Shown one piece after another: positions 18,911-28,425 of a stretch of 64,000 nt of DNA (positions within the stretch are counted from its first letter, which is position 1; the number at the start of each line of letters is the position of its first letter). The notes beneath the pieces are model-generated. The model was not told where the DNA came from. It saw nothing but the letters and a program-made list of their open reading frames with translations, and did not search any database. The position numbers and the translations under genes were made by a program. Source of the stretch: Bacillota bacterium (GTDB lineage Bacteria > Bacillota > UBA4882 > UBA8346); contig JAFABB010000028.1 in NCBI GenBank assembly GCA_023426245.1, positions 181,379 through 245,378 of the forward strand, read 5' to 3'.

Positions 18911-19222
18911 TTGGTGATGATGATTATTAACCGTAGGCAAGCTAAGGCGCTTTTTAAAAAAATGACGGAAGTTGAAAGAAAACTGGAACGAGCCAATTTG
19001 ATAGAGTTCATGCAGTTACTGCAAAGACCAACGCGGTTGATATTTTTGAATTTTTTAGGGGGACTAGCCCGCGGATTTGGGATCGCCGTTGGGCTAACCA
19101 TCATCGCCAGCTTGTTTATTCTTTTTTTAACAAGGTTGGCATCTTTGAATCTGCCTGTGATTGGTGCCTATATTGCCAAATTGGTGAAAATCGTTAATTA
19201 CCATCTTAGGATGTATTCTTAA
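18911..19222 (+). CDS. DUF5665-type small membrane protein
   Basis: The protein has about 100 residues. A charged, probably helical N-terminus (ALFKKMTEVERKLERANL) is followed by FLGGLARGFGIAVGLTIIAS (about 49-68) and a second hydrophobic stretch ending in LPVIGAYIAKLVKIV, the DUF5665 pattern found in Bacillota. The function is unknown. The start is probably TTG 18911 or GTG 18914, with AAAGGTGG about ten bases upstream. Confidence 0.7.
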   Translation: MVMMIINRRQAKALFKKMTEVERKLERANLIEFMQLLQRPTRLIFLNFLGGLARGFGIAVGLTIIASLFILFLTRLASLNLPVIGAYIAKLVKIVNYHLRMYS

Positions 19223-19292
19223 GTGAATAGGCGTTTATTCGATTGGGTAGATTAGGTAATTCATACTGAATAACTGCTAAAGGAGAAAAGGG

Positions 19293-19952
19293 ATGGACAG
19301 CGGGAAACAGAATCATCTCAGAAAACGTTTATTAGAAGAAAAAGAACGATTAGGATCCAAACTCGGAAATACTTCGGATTTTCAACTGAATCAAACTTTA
19401 TCGGAGTCGACGGGTGAGTTATCGGTATATGATAATCACCCCGCCGATATTGCCAGCGAGACATTTGAGAGAGAAAAAGATTTGGCGCTATTGAACAGTA
19501 ACCATGAAATTCTGCAAAGGATCGATGAAGCGCTTAAAAATATCGCTCAGAGTACTTATGGTTTTTGTGAAAGTTGCGGTCGGGAAATTGATGTGAAACG
19601 TTTAGAGGCCATTCCTTACACCACTTTTTGCATTGAATGCGAGCGTAAAGAGGAAGAAGAGTATATCAACCGGGAACGTCCCGTGGAAGAGGACGTCCTG
19701 GAACCGCCTTTTGGAAGGACTTTTTTAGATGGCTCCGATGTTGTGGGTACTGACGGTGAGGATGTTTGGCAAAAGGTAGCCCGGTATGGGACATCGGAGA
19801 CCCCTTCTGATTTAGGCGGAGCAGACAATTATGGCGATACTTTTTATGATGCTGAGGAAGACCAAGGTATTGTGGAAAAAGTGGAAGGCATAATCAATCA
19901 TAGTCCGGATGAAATCCCTCCGGATCCCGCAAATCCTGATCAGAGAGATTAG
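19293..19952 (+). CDS. TraR/DksA-type zinc-finger protein (YteA-like)
   Basis: The 219-residue protein has an N-terminal helical part and a C4 zinc finger CESCGREIDVKR...CIEC (about 92-115), followed by an acidic tail. The Bacillota-specific YteA/YocK group has this layout, with NHPADIASETFEREKDL (about 49-65) as its other conserved block. In Proteobacteria, DksA binds RNA polymerase in the stringent response; in this group the role is poorly known and linked to sporulation-type expression. An AAAGGAG ribosome binding site precedes the ATG. Confidence 0.9.
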   Translation: MDSGKQNHLRKRLLEEKERLGSKLGNTSDFQLNQTLSESTGELSVYDNHPADIASETFEREKDLALLNSNHEILQRIDEALKNIAQSTYGFCESCGREIDVKRLEAIPYTTFCIECERKEEEEYINRERPVEEDVLEPPFGRTFLDGSDVVGTDGEDVWQKVARYGTSETPSDLGGADNYGDTFYDAEEDQGIVEKVEGIINHSPDEIPPDPANPDQRD

Positions 19953-20127
19953 CCCGCCGGAAGTTAAAACCAGTTCGTTCTTTGATCTTCACTACCAGGA
20001 CATCTCCCTTAGGCGGGTTTGGCATAAGAGAAAAGGTTTTTAAAAAAATACGGCGAAATTATTCATTCTTTCATTTCGATATTTCGACGGAGTGGAAATG
20101 TGGATTAAATATAGAAGGGAATCGAAG

Positions 20128-20625
20128 ATGCCTTATTTTTATCTTACGTTATTGTTGATTTTTTTGGATCAAGCCTCCAAGTGGTTGGTGCAAACGAAAA
20201 TGTTTCCCATGCAATCCATCGTCCTTATTAAAGGATTGTTCTCAATAACCTATGCTACCAATTATGGCGCCGCCTTTGGAATATTACAATCTCAAACCCT
20301 GTTGCTCATTGCAATTTCCTTGGGCGTAATGATTGTGGTTTGGGTAAACCGCCGTAAAATAAGTACGTATCCCCAGGCTATGCAAGCGGGTTTGGCTGTT
20401 GCTTTGAGTGGAGCTGTCGGCAACTTAATTGACCGCATCCGCCTGGGTTTTGTGGTGGATTTTTTAAACTTTTTAATTTGGCCGATTTTTAATGTTGCCG
20501 ATATGGCAATTGTAATTGGAGTCGGTCTTATTTTATGGGGTATTTTTTTTAATAAGGCTCAAAATAACCAAAAACCGCAGAACATCGACATTACTCAAAA
20601 TCCCATTTCCGGAGAGGAGAAATAA
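20128..20625 (+). CDS. lspA: Lipoprotein signal peptidase (signal peptidase II)
   Basis: The protein has about 165 residues and four membrane segments, with LDQASKWLV near the N-terminus and the two catalytic-aspartate motifs GNLIDRIRLGFVVDF and FNVADMAIVIG. It cleaves prolipoproteins before the lipidated cysteine. The start at ATG 20128 is supported by GAAGGGA upstream and gives a normal N-terminus; the in-frame ATG at 20092 would add 12 polar residues. The stop overlaps the lgt start by one base, so the two lipoprotein-processing enzymes are translationally linked. Confidence 0.93.
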   Translation: MPYFYLTLLLIFLDQASKWLVQTKMFPMQSIVLIKGLFSITYATNYGAAFGILQSQTLLLIAISLGVMIVVWVNRRKISTYPQAMQAGLAVALSGAVGNLIDRIRLGFVVDFLNFLIWPIFNVADMAIVIGVGLILWGIFFNKAQNNQKPQNIDITQNPISGEEK

Positions 20626-21398
20626 TGAGACCCGTATTATTCAGTATTTTTGGATTGCCAATTTATTCTTACGGATTTTTGCTGGCTGTTGCTTTTTTAG
20701 TGGCCATTATCGGGCTTGGCAAATCAGGCAAAAGATATGCCATCACCTATGAAAATATTATTGATTTGGCCACTTGGGCTTTAATCGGCGCAATCATCGG
20801 GGCAAGGTTGGCTTATGTTATGACGGAATACCGTTATTTTCTGAATTCTCCCTGGTGGGAAATTTTTAGAGTCAGTTCGGGGGGGTTAGCTTTCCATGGC
20901 GGGTTAATCGGAGGCTTTTTGGCGGGATACGGTTACACCCGGTACAAAAAGATATCAACCTGGAAATTGGCTGATCTTGTTGCTCCTTTTATTGCACTGG
21001 GATATTCTATCGTGAGAATCGGTTGTTTTTTAAACGGCTGTTGTTACGGCAAAATCACCAATGTAGCATGGGCGTTACGGTGCGAGGCCAATGACACGGC
21101 TTTGCGGCACCCAACCCAGTTATATTCGATGCTGGGGAGCTTTATCTTATTTTTGATTTTGAGGCGGCTTCGGAATCATAAACAATTTGACGGCTTTCTC
21201 TTTCTGTTATATATCGGCCTATATTCCATGATGCGGTTTATTGTGGAAATTTTCAGGGAAAGCCCGATGGTTGCCCCTTGGCTGAGTCTTGCTCAATTGG
21301 TATGTATTATTTTAGGGGTTTTAGCCTTTGGCCTCATTGGGTTCTTGGAATGGCGCGTTAATGCCAAGTTGCGTTCAAAAAGCACCAATAGCATTTAA
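20625..21398 (+). CDS. lgt: Prolipoprotein diacylglyceryl transferase
   Basis: The 257-residue protein has seven membrane segments and the Lgt signature GGLAFHGGLIGGFLAGY (about 86-102) with the essential histidine, then RIGCFLNGCCYGK (about 128-140) and HPTQLYS. It transfers diacylglycerol from phosphatidylglycerol to the lipobox cysteine. It overlaps lspA by one base and is followed 33 bases later by the pseudouridine synthase gene, a common order in Bacillota. Confidence 0.95.
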   Translation: MRPVLFSIFGLPIYSYGFLLAVAFLVAIIGLGKSGKRYAITYENIIDLATWALIGAIIGARLAYVMTEYRYFLNSPWWEIFRVSSGGLAFHGGLIGGFLAGYGYTRYKKISTWKLADLVAPFIALGYSIVRIGCFLNGCCYGKITNVAWALRCEANDTALRHPTQLYSMLGSFILFLILRRLRNHKQFDGFLFLLYIGLYSMMRFIVEIFRESPMVAPWLSLAQLVCIILGVLAFGLIGFLEWRVNAKLRSKSTNSI

Positions 21399-21431
21399 GG
21401 GTGTAACCCCGTATGAAGGAGGCTGACAAGG

Positions 21432-22358
21432 ATGCAGCTTCAGAGGTTCGTAATTGATGATCAATATCAAGGAAAGCGCTTGGATCTTTTCTTAAGCCAG
21501 ACCGGGGTCTGGCCTTCTCGTTCTTTTGTCCGGAAAATCATTGATACCGGCGGAGTCCGTAAGCAGGATAAAGTTTTAAGAGCCAGCTATCGTCTGGAAT
21601 CTGCCGACCAGATCGAAGTAACCTGGAATGAACCGGAACCATTAGAGTTAACGCCGGAAGTAATACCCCTTGAAATTTTATACGAAGACTTTGATTTAAT
21701 CGTAATTAATAAAACCCGGGGAATGGTGGTTCATCCGGCTGCAGGCAATTATCACGGTACTTTGGTCAATGCTTTACTGGAACATTGCAAGGATTTATCC
21801 GGCATCGGAGGAGTTATTCGGCCGGGAATCGTGCACCGATTGGATAAGGATACTTCCGGAGTGTTGGTAATCGCTAAGAATGATTTGACCCATGTGGATC
21901 TGGCGGCTCAAATCAAAGCCCGGAAAATGAAACGGATATATAAGACGATTGTTCATGGACATCCTCCCGAAGATGGGCGAATTGAGGCTCCCATAGGACG
22001 CCATCCGGTAGAGCGAAAAAAGATGGCGGTTGTTGCAAACGGACGGAACGCCGCTACCAATTATCGGGTCATCAAGTACTTTGGAAACGGATCGACCCGT
22101 TATGCTTTTTTGGAAGTACGCCTGGAATCCGGCCGTACCCATCAGATCCGGGTTCACCTAAGTCATCTGGGATATCCGGTGGTGGGAGACCCTGTTTATG
22201 GATGGAAGAAGGAACCTGCGCCTATTGAAGGACAGGCCTTGCATGCGGCCTTGCTTGGTTTTGTTCACCCACGGACTCGGGAATACCTGGAGTTTACCAC
22301 GGATATTCCTGAAGTGATGCAAAATGTTTTAAGGTGGTGCGAAAAAGTTACTTCGTAA
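21432..22358 (+). CDS. RluD-family 23S rRNA pseudouridine synthase
   Basis: The 308-residue protein has an S4 RNA-binding domain (about 1-75), the PseudoU_synth_2 motif HRLDKDTSGVLV at about 133-144 with the catalytic aspartate, LESGRTHQIRVHLSHLGYPV (about 232-251) and LHAALLGF near the end. RluD-type enzymes modify uridines in 23S rRNA helix 69. Length and domain order are typical. GGAGG lies before the ATG. It is the last gene of the lspA-lgt unit and is followed by a clear terminator. Confidence 0.93.
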   Translation: MQLQRFVIDDQYQGKRLDLFLSQTGVWPSRSFVRKIIDTGGVRKQDKVLRASYRLESADQIEVTWNEPEPLELTPEVIPLEILYEDFDLIVINKTRGMVVHPAAGNYHGTLVNALLEHCKDLSGIGGVIRPGIVHRLDKDTSGVLVIAKNDLTHVDLAAQIKARKMKRIYKTIVHGHPPEDGRIEAPIGRHPVERKKMAVVANGRNAATNYRVIKYFGNGSTRYAFLEVRLESGRTHQIRVHLSHLGYPVVGDPVYGWKKEPAPIEGQALHAALLGFVHPRTREYLEFTTDIPEVMQNVLRWCEKVTS

Positions 22359-22373
22359 TCCCGGTCTTATGTT

Positions 22374-22404
22374 CAGGGATTCATTGAATCTCTGGGTTTT
22401 TTTA
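22374..22404 (+). terminator. Rho-independent terminator after the RluD-type gene
   Basis: CAGGGATTC (22374-22382) pairs with GAATCTCTG (22386-22394), then GG and seven T residues. Confidence 0.85.
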
Positions 22405-22554
22405 GGCAACAATAATTGATAGAAGTGTCTAAATGACGGTAAAAAGAGATGCCATGGCAAGCAATGAAAGGATGATGGCTTATTTTTACCGGCGTTTTTA
22501 TTTTATATACAGTAATATATCTGACATAAAGATTACAGTAGAAATAATTCCTGC

Positions 22555-22583
22555 TTGACCAAAAACAGGATGAAGGGTATAAT
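22555..22583 (+). promoter_or_regulatory. Sigma-A-type promoter for the sugar importer operon
   Basis: TTGACC (22555-22560), a 17-base spacer and TATAAT (22578-22583). The leader to the ATG at 22724 is about 135 bases. The rest of the 365-base gap holds only the upstream terminator and AT-rich sequence. Confidence 0.75.
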
Positions 22584-22723
22584 TAAGATAGTTATTAAAA
22601 GTCTTATAAAAACAGTAATAAAATAATGTTTGCCTGGTGATTTACACAAAAAAGGTAGAAAGGAGTGGTTGGAAAGAATCGTTTCCGGTCTTAAATTTTT
22701 CAATAAAAAAAGGAGGTTTGCAG

Positions 22724-24001
22724 ATGAAGTCAAAAATGTTTAGAATCAGTCTTTTGGCATTAATTGCAGTCTTGGCCCTCAGCACATGTTTTGTTGTTTA
22801 TGGAAAGAGTCAGGATAAAGTAGAGACAATTAATGTACTATCCAGTGATGATTTTGCCGGATTTCGGAAAAGTGTGATTCCGGAGTTTAATAAGTTATAT
22901 CCCAATATTAAAGTAAACTTTATGTCAGTGGGTTATGATGCATTGCATCAGAAAGAAGTCACGGCTCTGGAGGGCGGGGGAGATACTTATGATGTGATCG
23001 ATGTAGACTGTATCTGGACACCTGAATATGTAACCAAAAAATATATCGCCAATATTGATAAAAAAGTAACACCGGAAATGAAAAAGGATATCGCTCCTGC
23101 CGATTTGGATATCATTAAATATAAGGGGCACTATTATGGAATTCCCATGTTTAATGATGTCTTCTTTTTCTATTACAATGCCGAGTTGCTGAGCAAAGCC
23201 GGCATCAAGGAACCACCCAAGTCCTGGGAGGAATTGGTCCAACAAAGTAAGATTATGCAGGAAAAAGGCTTGGTCAAATACGGTATTATCTGGGGCTGGG
23301 CTCAAGCAGAAGGACTTATTTGTTATTATACCGCTATCGTCCATGGCTTCGGCGGTGATTTGGTGAATAAAGCCGGCAATCCCAGTGTCAATACATCGGC
23401 TAACGTGAAAGCCTTGTCCTTTATGGTTGATTCCATCTACAAAGACAAAATAAGCGACCCGGCTTCAATAACCGCAGATGACCGTTCCATGCTCAATGTG
23501 TTTGTTCAAGGTCAAGTTCCGTTTGGTTTAGGTTGGTCGTTCGCATGGAGCTTGTTTAATGATCCCAATGAATCCAAAATCCCCGGCAAAGTAAAAGTCG
23601 GTCTGACACCGGGTTCGGCGGGGATTCGCAGTGCTACATGCGCGGGTTCCATGGGACTAGCAATTACGTCTAACTCAAAGCATAAAGAAGCAGCTTGGAA
23701 ATTTATTGAATTCTTAGCCAGCAAGAAAATACAGAAACAACAAGCGATCACCAGCGGCGCACTTCCAATCTGGAACTCTTTGTTTAAAGATCCGGAACTG
23801 AAACAAAAACATCCCGCCTTGGAAGATATGGGCAACCAATTGAGCACCGCTTATAACCGGCCCTCGATTGTCTGGTACAATGAGTTTTCCAATGTGCTGC
23901 AAGTCGAAATTCAAAATGCCTTAACCAAGAAAAAGGCTCCAAAACAGGCGCTGGATGACGCCCAGAAACAACTGGAGAAATTGAACAAACAGTACAAATA
24001 G
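22724..24001 (+). CDS. Family 1 sugar-binding protein (MalE-like) of an ABC importer
   Basis: The 425-residue protein starts at ATG 22724, placed by AGGAGG eight bases upstream. It has a signal segment FRISLLALIAVLALSTCFVV (about 6-25), whose LSTC is a poor lipobox, then the SBP_bac_1 pattern: FRKSVIPEFNKLYPNIKV, GGGDTYDVIDVDCIWTPEYV, FNDVFFFYYNAELLSKAGI and PPKSWEEL. It is the receptor for the two permeases downstream. The kinase and SIS enzyme of the same cluster suggest an amino-sugar or Amadori-type ligand. Confidence 0.9.
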   Translation: MKSKMFRISLLALIAVLALSTCFVVYGKSQDKVETINVLSSDDFAGFRKSVIPEFNKLYPNIKVNFMSVGYDALHQKEVTALEGGGDTYDVIDVDCIWTPEYVTKKYIANIDKKVTPEMKKDIAPADLDIIKYKGHYYGIPMFNDVFFFYYNAELLSKAGIKEPPKSWEELVQQSKIMQEKGLVKYGIIWGWAQAEGLICYYTAIVHGFGGDLVNKAGNPSVNTSANVKALSFMVDSIYKDKISDPASITADDRSMLNVFVQGQVPFGLGWSFAWSLFNDPNESKIPGKVKVGLTPGSAGIRSATCAGSMGLAITSNSKHKEAAWKFIEFLASKKIQKQQAITSGALPIWNSLFKDPELKQKHPALEDMGNQLSTAYNRPSIVWYNEFSNVLQVEIQNALTKKKAPKQALDDAQKQLEKLNKQYK

Positions 24002-24016
24002 GTTCTGGTATCGGTA

Positions 24017-24081
24017 GAGGCTGTCTTAAAAGTACTTTAAAACGTGCCTGGGGGGCACGAATCTCCTTTTGGGACAGCCCC
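24017..24081. repeat. Palindromic element, copy A
   Basis: GAGGCTGTCTTAAAAG at the left end is matched by CTTTTGGGACAGCCCC at the right end, with an inner hairpin CGTGCC/GGCACG. It lies between the binding-protein gene and its permease genes and belongs to the family described under findings. Confidence 0.7.
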
Positions 24082-24199
24082 ATACCCCTCAATTTCATCA
24101 GGTTAATGGGAACTGATTTTTTGCAATGGCAATTGCAACAAGAATGGATGCTTAATCGGTTGACATTGTTAACCACCTAGGGCTGAGGAGTGGTGAAAT

Positions 24200-25087
24200 T
24201 TGGCAAGAAAATTGACAGATTCAATTTTCCACAATAATAAACAAGCTTTTTTGTTTATCGGACCGGCATTGCTTTTAATATTTGCGGTTGTTCTTTATCC
24301 GCTGGTTTATTCCTTTTATGTGAGCCTGCATAATGTTTTTGGTTTGAACTTTACATTTATCGGGTTTCAAAATTATCTGGATATTTTAGAAAGTGATTTT
24401 TTTTGGCAAGCGACCGGCCGTACCCTGTATTTCACGGTCGTTACCGTGGCGCTGGAACTTTTTTTCGGGACCTTGATCGCCTTATTGCTCAATGAAAAAT
24501 TCAAAGGCCGAGGGTTTATGAGGGGGCTGGTGATACTCCCCTGGGCGTTGCCGACTGTGGTAAACGGCGTGCTCTGGTCCTGGATTTTCGATTCAAATTA
24601 TGGCGCCTTGAACGGTCTCTTAAAACAATTTCATTTGATCAAGGATTATCATTTTTGGTTGGGTACCCCCTTTTCGGCAATGAATTGCGTTATTGTCGCC
24701 GATGTCTGGAAAAATACTTCCATGATTGCCCTGATATTGCTGGCGGCATTGCAAACTATTTCCAATTCTTACTATGAAGCCTCCAAGGTTGATGGGGCTA
24801 ATATTTTTCAGAGATTTTTTCGTATTACGTTGCCGTTCCTAAAACCGGCCATGCTGGTGGCGCTGGTGCTTCGGACCATGGAAGCCTTCAAGGTCTTTGA
24901 TATTATTTATATCATGACCAAGGGAGGACCGGCCAATGGAACCCAGGTTATTACGTATTATACGTATCTGACTTCCTTTCAGTATGTTAAATTCGGTTAT
25001 GGTTCCGCCTTATCATACTTGATATCGGTGGTTATTCTTTTACTGGCTTTGTTTTATATCAAAGTTTTCCGCACGGAAGAATTGTAG
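24200..25087 (+). CDS. Sugar ABC transporter permease (MalF/UgpA-like)
   Basis: The 295-residue protein has six membrane segments. FIGPALLLIFAVVLYPLVYS opens the first, and the EAA loop is EASKVDGANIFQRFFRITLP (about 194-213). The start is TTG 24200 with GAGGAG nine bases upstream; no in-frame ATG is near. It forms the importer with the following permease. No ATPase gene is present in the cluster, so a shared MsiK/UgpC-type ATPase from elsewhere is expected. Confidence 0.9.
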   Translation: MARKLTDSIFHNNKQAFLFIGPALLLIFAVVLYPLVYSFYVSLHNVFGLNFTFIGFQNYLDILESDFFWQATGRTLYFTVVTVALELFFGTLIALLLNEKFKGRGFMRGLVILPWALPTVVNGVLWSWIFDSNYGALNGLLKQFHLIKDYHFWLGTPFSAMNCVIVADVWKNTSMIALILLAALQTISNSYYEASKVDGANIFQRFFRITLPFLKPAMLVALVLRTMEAFKVFDIIYIMTKGGPANGTQVITYYTYLTSFQYVKFGYGSALSYLISVVILLLALFYIKVFRTEEL

Positions 25088-25097
25088 GAGGCAGCAG

Positions 25098-26003
25098 ATG
25101 ACAACGAAAATGAAAGAACTTTCAGTGAAATCAGTTGAGTTGGAGTCCAGGCCGCCGATTCAAAGTTTTGTTATTTATTTATCAGCAGTTTTGCTGGCTG
25201 TTGTAATTCTGGCGCCTTTTTTATGGCTGTTAATTTCGGCGATCTCTACCAAAGCGGAACTCTTATCCAATCCGATTCATTGGATTCCGTCCCATCCGAC
25301 TTTGGCTAATTTTCAAAAGTTGTTCATGGGAGGTGTCACTTCGATCAGCGGTGGTGAGATACCCCCTTTTCAAGATGCCATCCGGAACAGCTTGGTTGTC
25401 GCTTTGAGCGCCACTTTATTTTGCCTCATGATCGGCGCGTTGGCGGCATATGCTTTTGCCCGGTTTAATTTTTGGATTAAAAACCAATTGTTGGTTGTTG
25501 TGATTGCTATCCGGATGTTGCCTGAAATCGCCTTAGTGGTGCCGCTCTACATTTTAATGCGCACTCTACATTTGATGGATACGCCGTTGGTATTGATTAT
25601 TGTTTATACATCCTTTTTATTGCCCTTTATCATCTGGCTTTTAAAGTCATATTTTCAGAGCATTCCTAAAGAACTGGAAGAAGCGGCCTATGTGGACGGA
25701 GCCAGCAGAATGCAAATCCTGGTCCGGATCATTCTGCCGTTGTCGGTTCCGGGCTTGATTACCAGCGGAATCTTCGCTTTATTGACAGCCTGGGATGAAT
25801 TTTTGTTTGCCTTAATCTTTACCTCAACCTATAACGCTAAAACGATTCCGGTTTCGATTTCGGAGTTTACAACCCGGCACATGATTGATTATAGTCTCAT
25901 GACTGCCGGCGGCCTTATCGCTGCGTTGCCTCCGATCATTTTTACCTTGCTATTGCAAAAACATATCATTAATGGCCTGACCGCAGGGGCTGTAAAAGAA
26001 TAA
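25098..26003 (+). CDS. Sugar ABC transporter permease (MalG/UgpE-like)
   Basis: The 301-residue protein has six membrane segments with the MalG pattern AYAFARFNF, a conserved EAA loop EEAAYVDGASRMQILVRIIL (about 194-213) and the C-terminal HIINGLTAGAVKE. AGGAGG precedes the ATG, ten bases after the partner permease. Confidence 0.92.
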   Translation: MTTKMKELSVKSVELESRPPIQSFVIYLSAVLLAVVILAPFLWLLISAISTKAELLSNPIHWIPSHPTLANFQKLFMGGVTSISGGEIPPFQDAIRNSLVVALSATLFCLMIGALAAYAFARFNFWIKNQLLVVVIAIRMLPEIALVVPLYILMRTLHLMDTPLVLIIVYTSFLLPFIIWLLKSYFQSIPKELEEAAYVDGASRMQILVRIILPLSVPGLITSGIFALLTAWDEFLFALIFTSTYNAKTIPVSISEFTTRHMIDYSLMTAGGLIAALPPIIFTLLLQKHIINGLTAGAVKE

Positions 26004-26023
26004 CGTGGGGAGTTCGATTCCTA

Positions 26024-27220
26024 ATGAATGATTTGGTTCAGAATACTGCCGAACTACGTAGCTTTAACATCAAAAAGATTATCTCTCATTTACGAGTGAA
26101 TCAGCCTACTACTAAAAAAGAATTGGCTGATCGAATTAATCTCAGTTTTGCAACAGTCTCCAATATCTGTAATCAGCTGGTTAGCGATGGGATATTACAG
26201 GATATGGACTCTGAAGCATTTAACGGCGGCAGGATACCGAAGCTGGTCGCAATTAATCCTTGTTCCAAATACATTCTGGGGCTTGATCTGATTCAGAATG
26301 AATTTGTCAAAGTCGCGGTTATCAACTTAAAAGGTGAGATCATCCGGGTGAGCAATGAGAAGTTGCCTCTCACAAAAGATCTGAATGAGATTCTTCAATT
26401 CACGCATCAGCTCGCTCTCCAAGTTTTGGGGGAGCAAAAAATCGCTTATGAAAACCTGATTGGCATTGGAGTGGCAGCACCCGGGATTTTCAATAAGAAT
26501 AGTTGCACGATTGTGAATTCCACCGATCCAATATTTGAAAATCAACCGTTGCAAGAAATGATTGGGAGCCTTTTTAAACTGCCGGTATGTATTGAGAATG
26601 AATCCAACCTGCTGGTGGTGGCGACGGCGCTTGCCGGCAATCCGGACTTTCAAAATAAAGATTTGATTTATATTTATATCGGTGACGGCCTTGGTACCGG
26701 AATCATCAGTAACGGTAAAGTTGTCACCGGGAGTACCGGTCTGGGCGGTGAGATCAGCCACATGCCCATTGGCAACAGGGGTTTCGAATGTTATTGCGGA
26801 CATACCGGCTGTATCGAAACGGAACTTAATCTGAACGGTTTTTTGAAGAAGTACTATCCGACCGATATTTCACAACCCCAGGACCCGAATCAGGCTTGGC
26901 GGCAATTTTTGGAGGCAGTTGCCTCAGGGGAGACCCAGGCCTTGAAAGTTATAGCCGAAAATGGCAAACTGCTTGGCAGGCTGATTGCGGTATTGGTGAA
27001 TATTTTCGATCCGGAAGCGATTTATATCGGAGGGATTATTGAACCCCTCTTTGATTCCTTGTTTCCGCATTTGATGAGTGAAGTTAAGAGTAGAATCATC
27101 CTCAACCGGCTACGGGATGTTCCTGTTTTTTTAGGCCCGGATTATGAAACTCTGCTATTCCGCGGCTGCAGTGAAATGGTGTTTAATGAGTGGACTCCTC
27201 AAGTTACCAAAATTTCGTGA
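26024..27220 (+). CDS. ROK-family transcriptional regulator
   Basis: The 398-residue protein has an N-terminal winged HTH (about 12-75: TKKELADRINLSFATVSNIC) and a ROK sugar-kinase-like domain (about 85-390). The ROK zinc motif is present as CYCGHTGCIE (about 253-262), as are the glycine-rich loop GDGLGTGIISNGKVVTG and an ExN substrate motif. Such NagC/XylR-type proteins are usually repressors released by a sugar or sugar phosphate. It sits inside the importer operon that it most likely controls. Confidence 0.92.
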   Translation: MNDLVQNTAELRSFNIKKIISHLRVNQPTTKKELADRINLSFATVSNICNQLVSDGILQDMDSEAFNGGRIPKLVAINPCSKYILGLDLIQNEFVKVAVINLKGEIIRVSNEKLPLTKDLNEILQFTHQLALQVLGEQKIAYENLIGIGVAAPGIFNKNSCTIVNSTDPIFENQPLQEMIGSLFKLPVCIENESNLLVVATALAGNPDFQNKDLIYIYIGDGLGTGIISNGKVVTGSTGLGGEISHMPIGNRGFECYCGHTGCIETELNLNGFLKKYYPTDISQPQDPNQAWRQFLEAVASGETQALKVIAENGKLLGRLIAVLVNIFDPEAIYIGGIIEPLFDSLFPHLMSEVKSRIILNRLRDVPVFLGPDYETLLFRGCSEMVFNEWTPQVTKIS

Positions 27221-27273
27221 AATGAACCTTTTTGTCAGGCAAAGCAAGGATAAAATGATAAGGGCTGAGTAAA

Positions 27274-28386
27274 TTGAAGAACAGAATAGATGAATTAATC
27301 GATATTTTGGGAACCAAAACCCCTCATGATCTAACGGTATGTATTGGTTTTGACGGCTTTATCGATGAAATATTCCGGGTTGTAAGATTTAGAAAAAGCA
27401 GGTCTGAAAGTTTGATGTTTCATACGATTGAAGAGTTCTCCGATTTTTTGGGAGCTGCGGCGGGCAAAAGCTCCGATATTGAGATTATTCCCCAGGGGTT
27501 AAGAATAGGAGGCAATGCACCCATTATGGCCAATGCCCTGGCTGAATTGGGAGTCAAGACCTATTGCATTGGGGCGATGGGGCGGGAAACCATCCAGCCT
27601 GTTTTCGAGAGTATCTCCGCCAACTGCATTCCCATTAGTGTGCAGGAGCCCGGCTACACTCATGCTTTTGAATTTAACGACGGTAAAATCATGTTCGGCC
27701 AGATGGAATCCTTACATCATATCAATTGGGATACCATCAAAGAACATCTAGGGCTTTCCGAACTCATTCGTATCTTTACCGAAAGCCGGGTCATCGGGAT
27801 TGTGAATTGGAGTGCGCTTTATCAGATGGATTCTATCTTAACCGGGATTTTAAATGAAGTGCTGCCCAAGATCGACCCGGAGATAATCAGGACAAAATGG
27901 GTTTTTGTTGACATTGCCGATCCATCCCGGCGCCAGCGGGAAGACATTTTAGGCTTACTGGATACGCTTGGCTGTTTTTCCCAATATCTTCCTGTGGTGC
28001 TGGGATTGAACGAAAAAGAAGCGCGGATTGTTTATCGCAGTATCAACCCAGATAGTACCGGCGGGGAGGATATCGTTCAAGTAAGGGACGGGATATTTAA
28101 TAGTGTCGATATCCACACACTGGCCATTCATTTATTGAGCGGGGCTGTGGTTATTAATCATGAACGGACTTTTGAAACTCCTAATTTTTATATTCAAAAC
28201 CCGAAAATTTCAACCGGAGGCGGAGATAATTTTAATGCCGGCTTTTGCTTGGGAATATCGCTCGGATTATCGTTTGAACAAACGACTATCGTTGCCAATG
28301 CCACGGCGGCATTTTATGTCGCTAAGGGATACAGCCCCGGTTTTCCGGAATTGCTTGAATTCCTAAAATGCCACCGGAGTCTTTAG
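27274..28386 (+). CDS. PfkB-family carbohydrate kinase
   Basis: The 370-residue ribokinase-like protein has GFDGFIDE (about 24-31) near the start, the GGNAPIMANALAELG block (about 76-90), and STGGGDNFNAGFCLG (about 312-326), where D is the catalytic base of the GxGD anion-hole motif. It probably phosphorylates the imported sugar. With the SIS protein next door it resembles FrlD of fructosamine pathways. The start is TTG 27274, with AAGGGCTGAG upstream; no better start is visible. Confidence 0.85.
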   Translation: MKNRIDELIDILGTKTPHDLTVCIGFDGFIDEIFRVVRFRKSRSESLMFHTIEEFSDFLGAAAGKSSDIEIIPQGLRIGGNAPIMANALAELGVKTYCIGAMGRETIQPVFESISANCIPISVQEPGYTHAFEFNDGKIMFGQMESLHHINWDTIKEHLGLSELIRIFTESRVIGIVNWSALYQMDSILTGILNEVLPKIDPEIIRTKWVFVDIADPSRRQREDILGLLDTLGCFSQYLPVVLGLNEKEARIVYRSINPDSTGGEDIVQVRDGIFNSVDIHTLAIHLLSGAVVINHERTFETPNFYIQNPKISTGGGDNFNAGFCLGISLGLSFEQTTIVANATAAFYVAKGYSPGFPELLEFLKCHRSL

Positions 28387-28425
28387 AAATGGATCGTAGA
28401 TTTGCAAAAAGGAGCATATATTGGA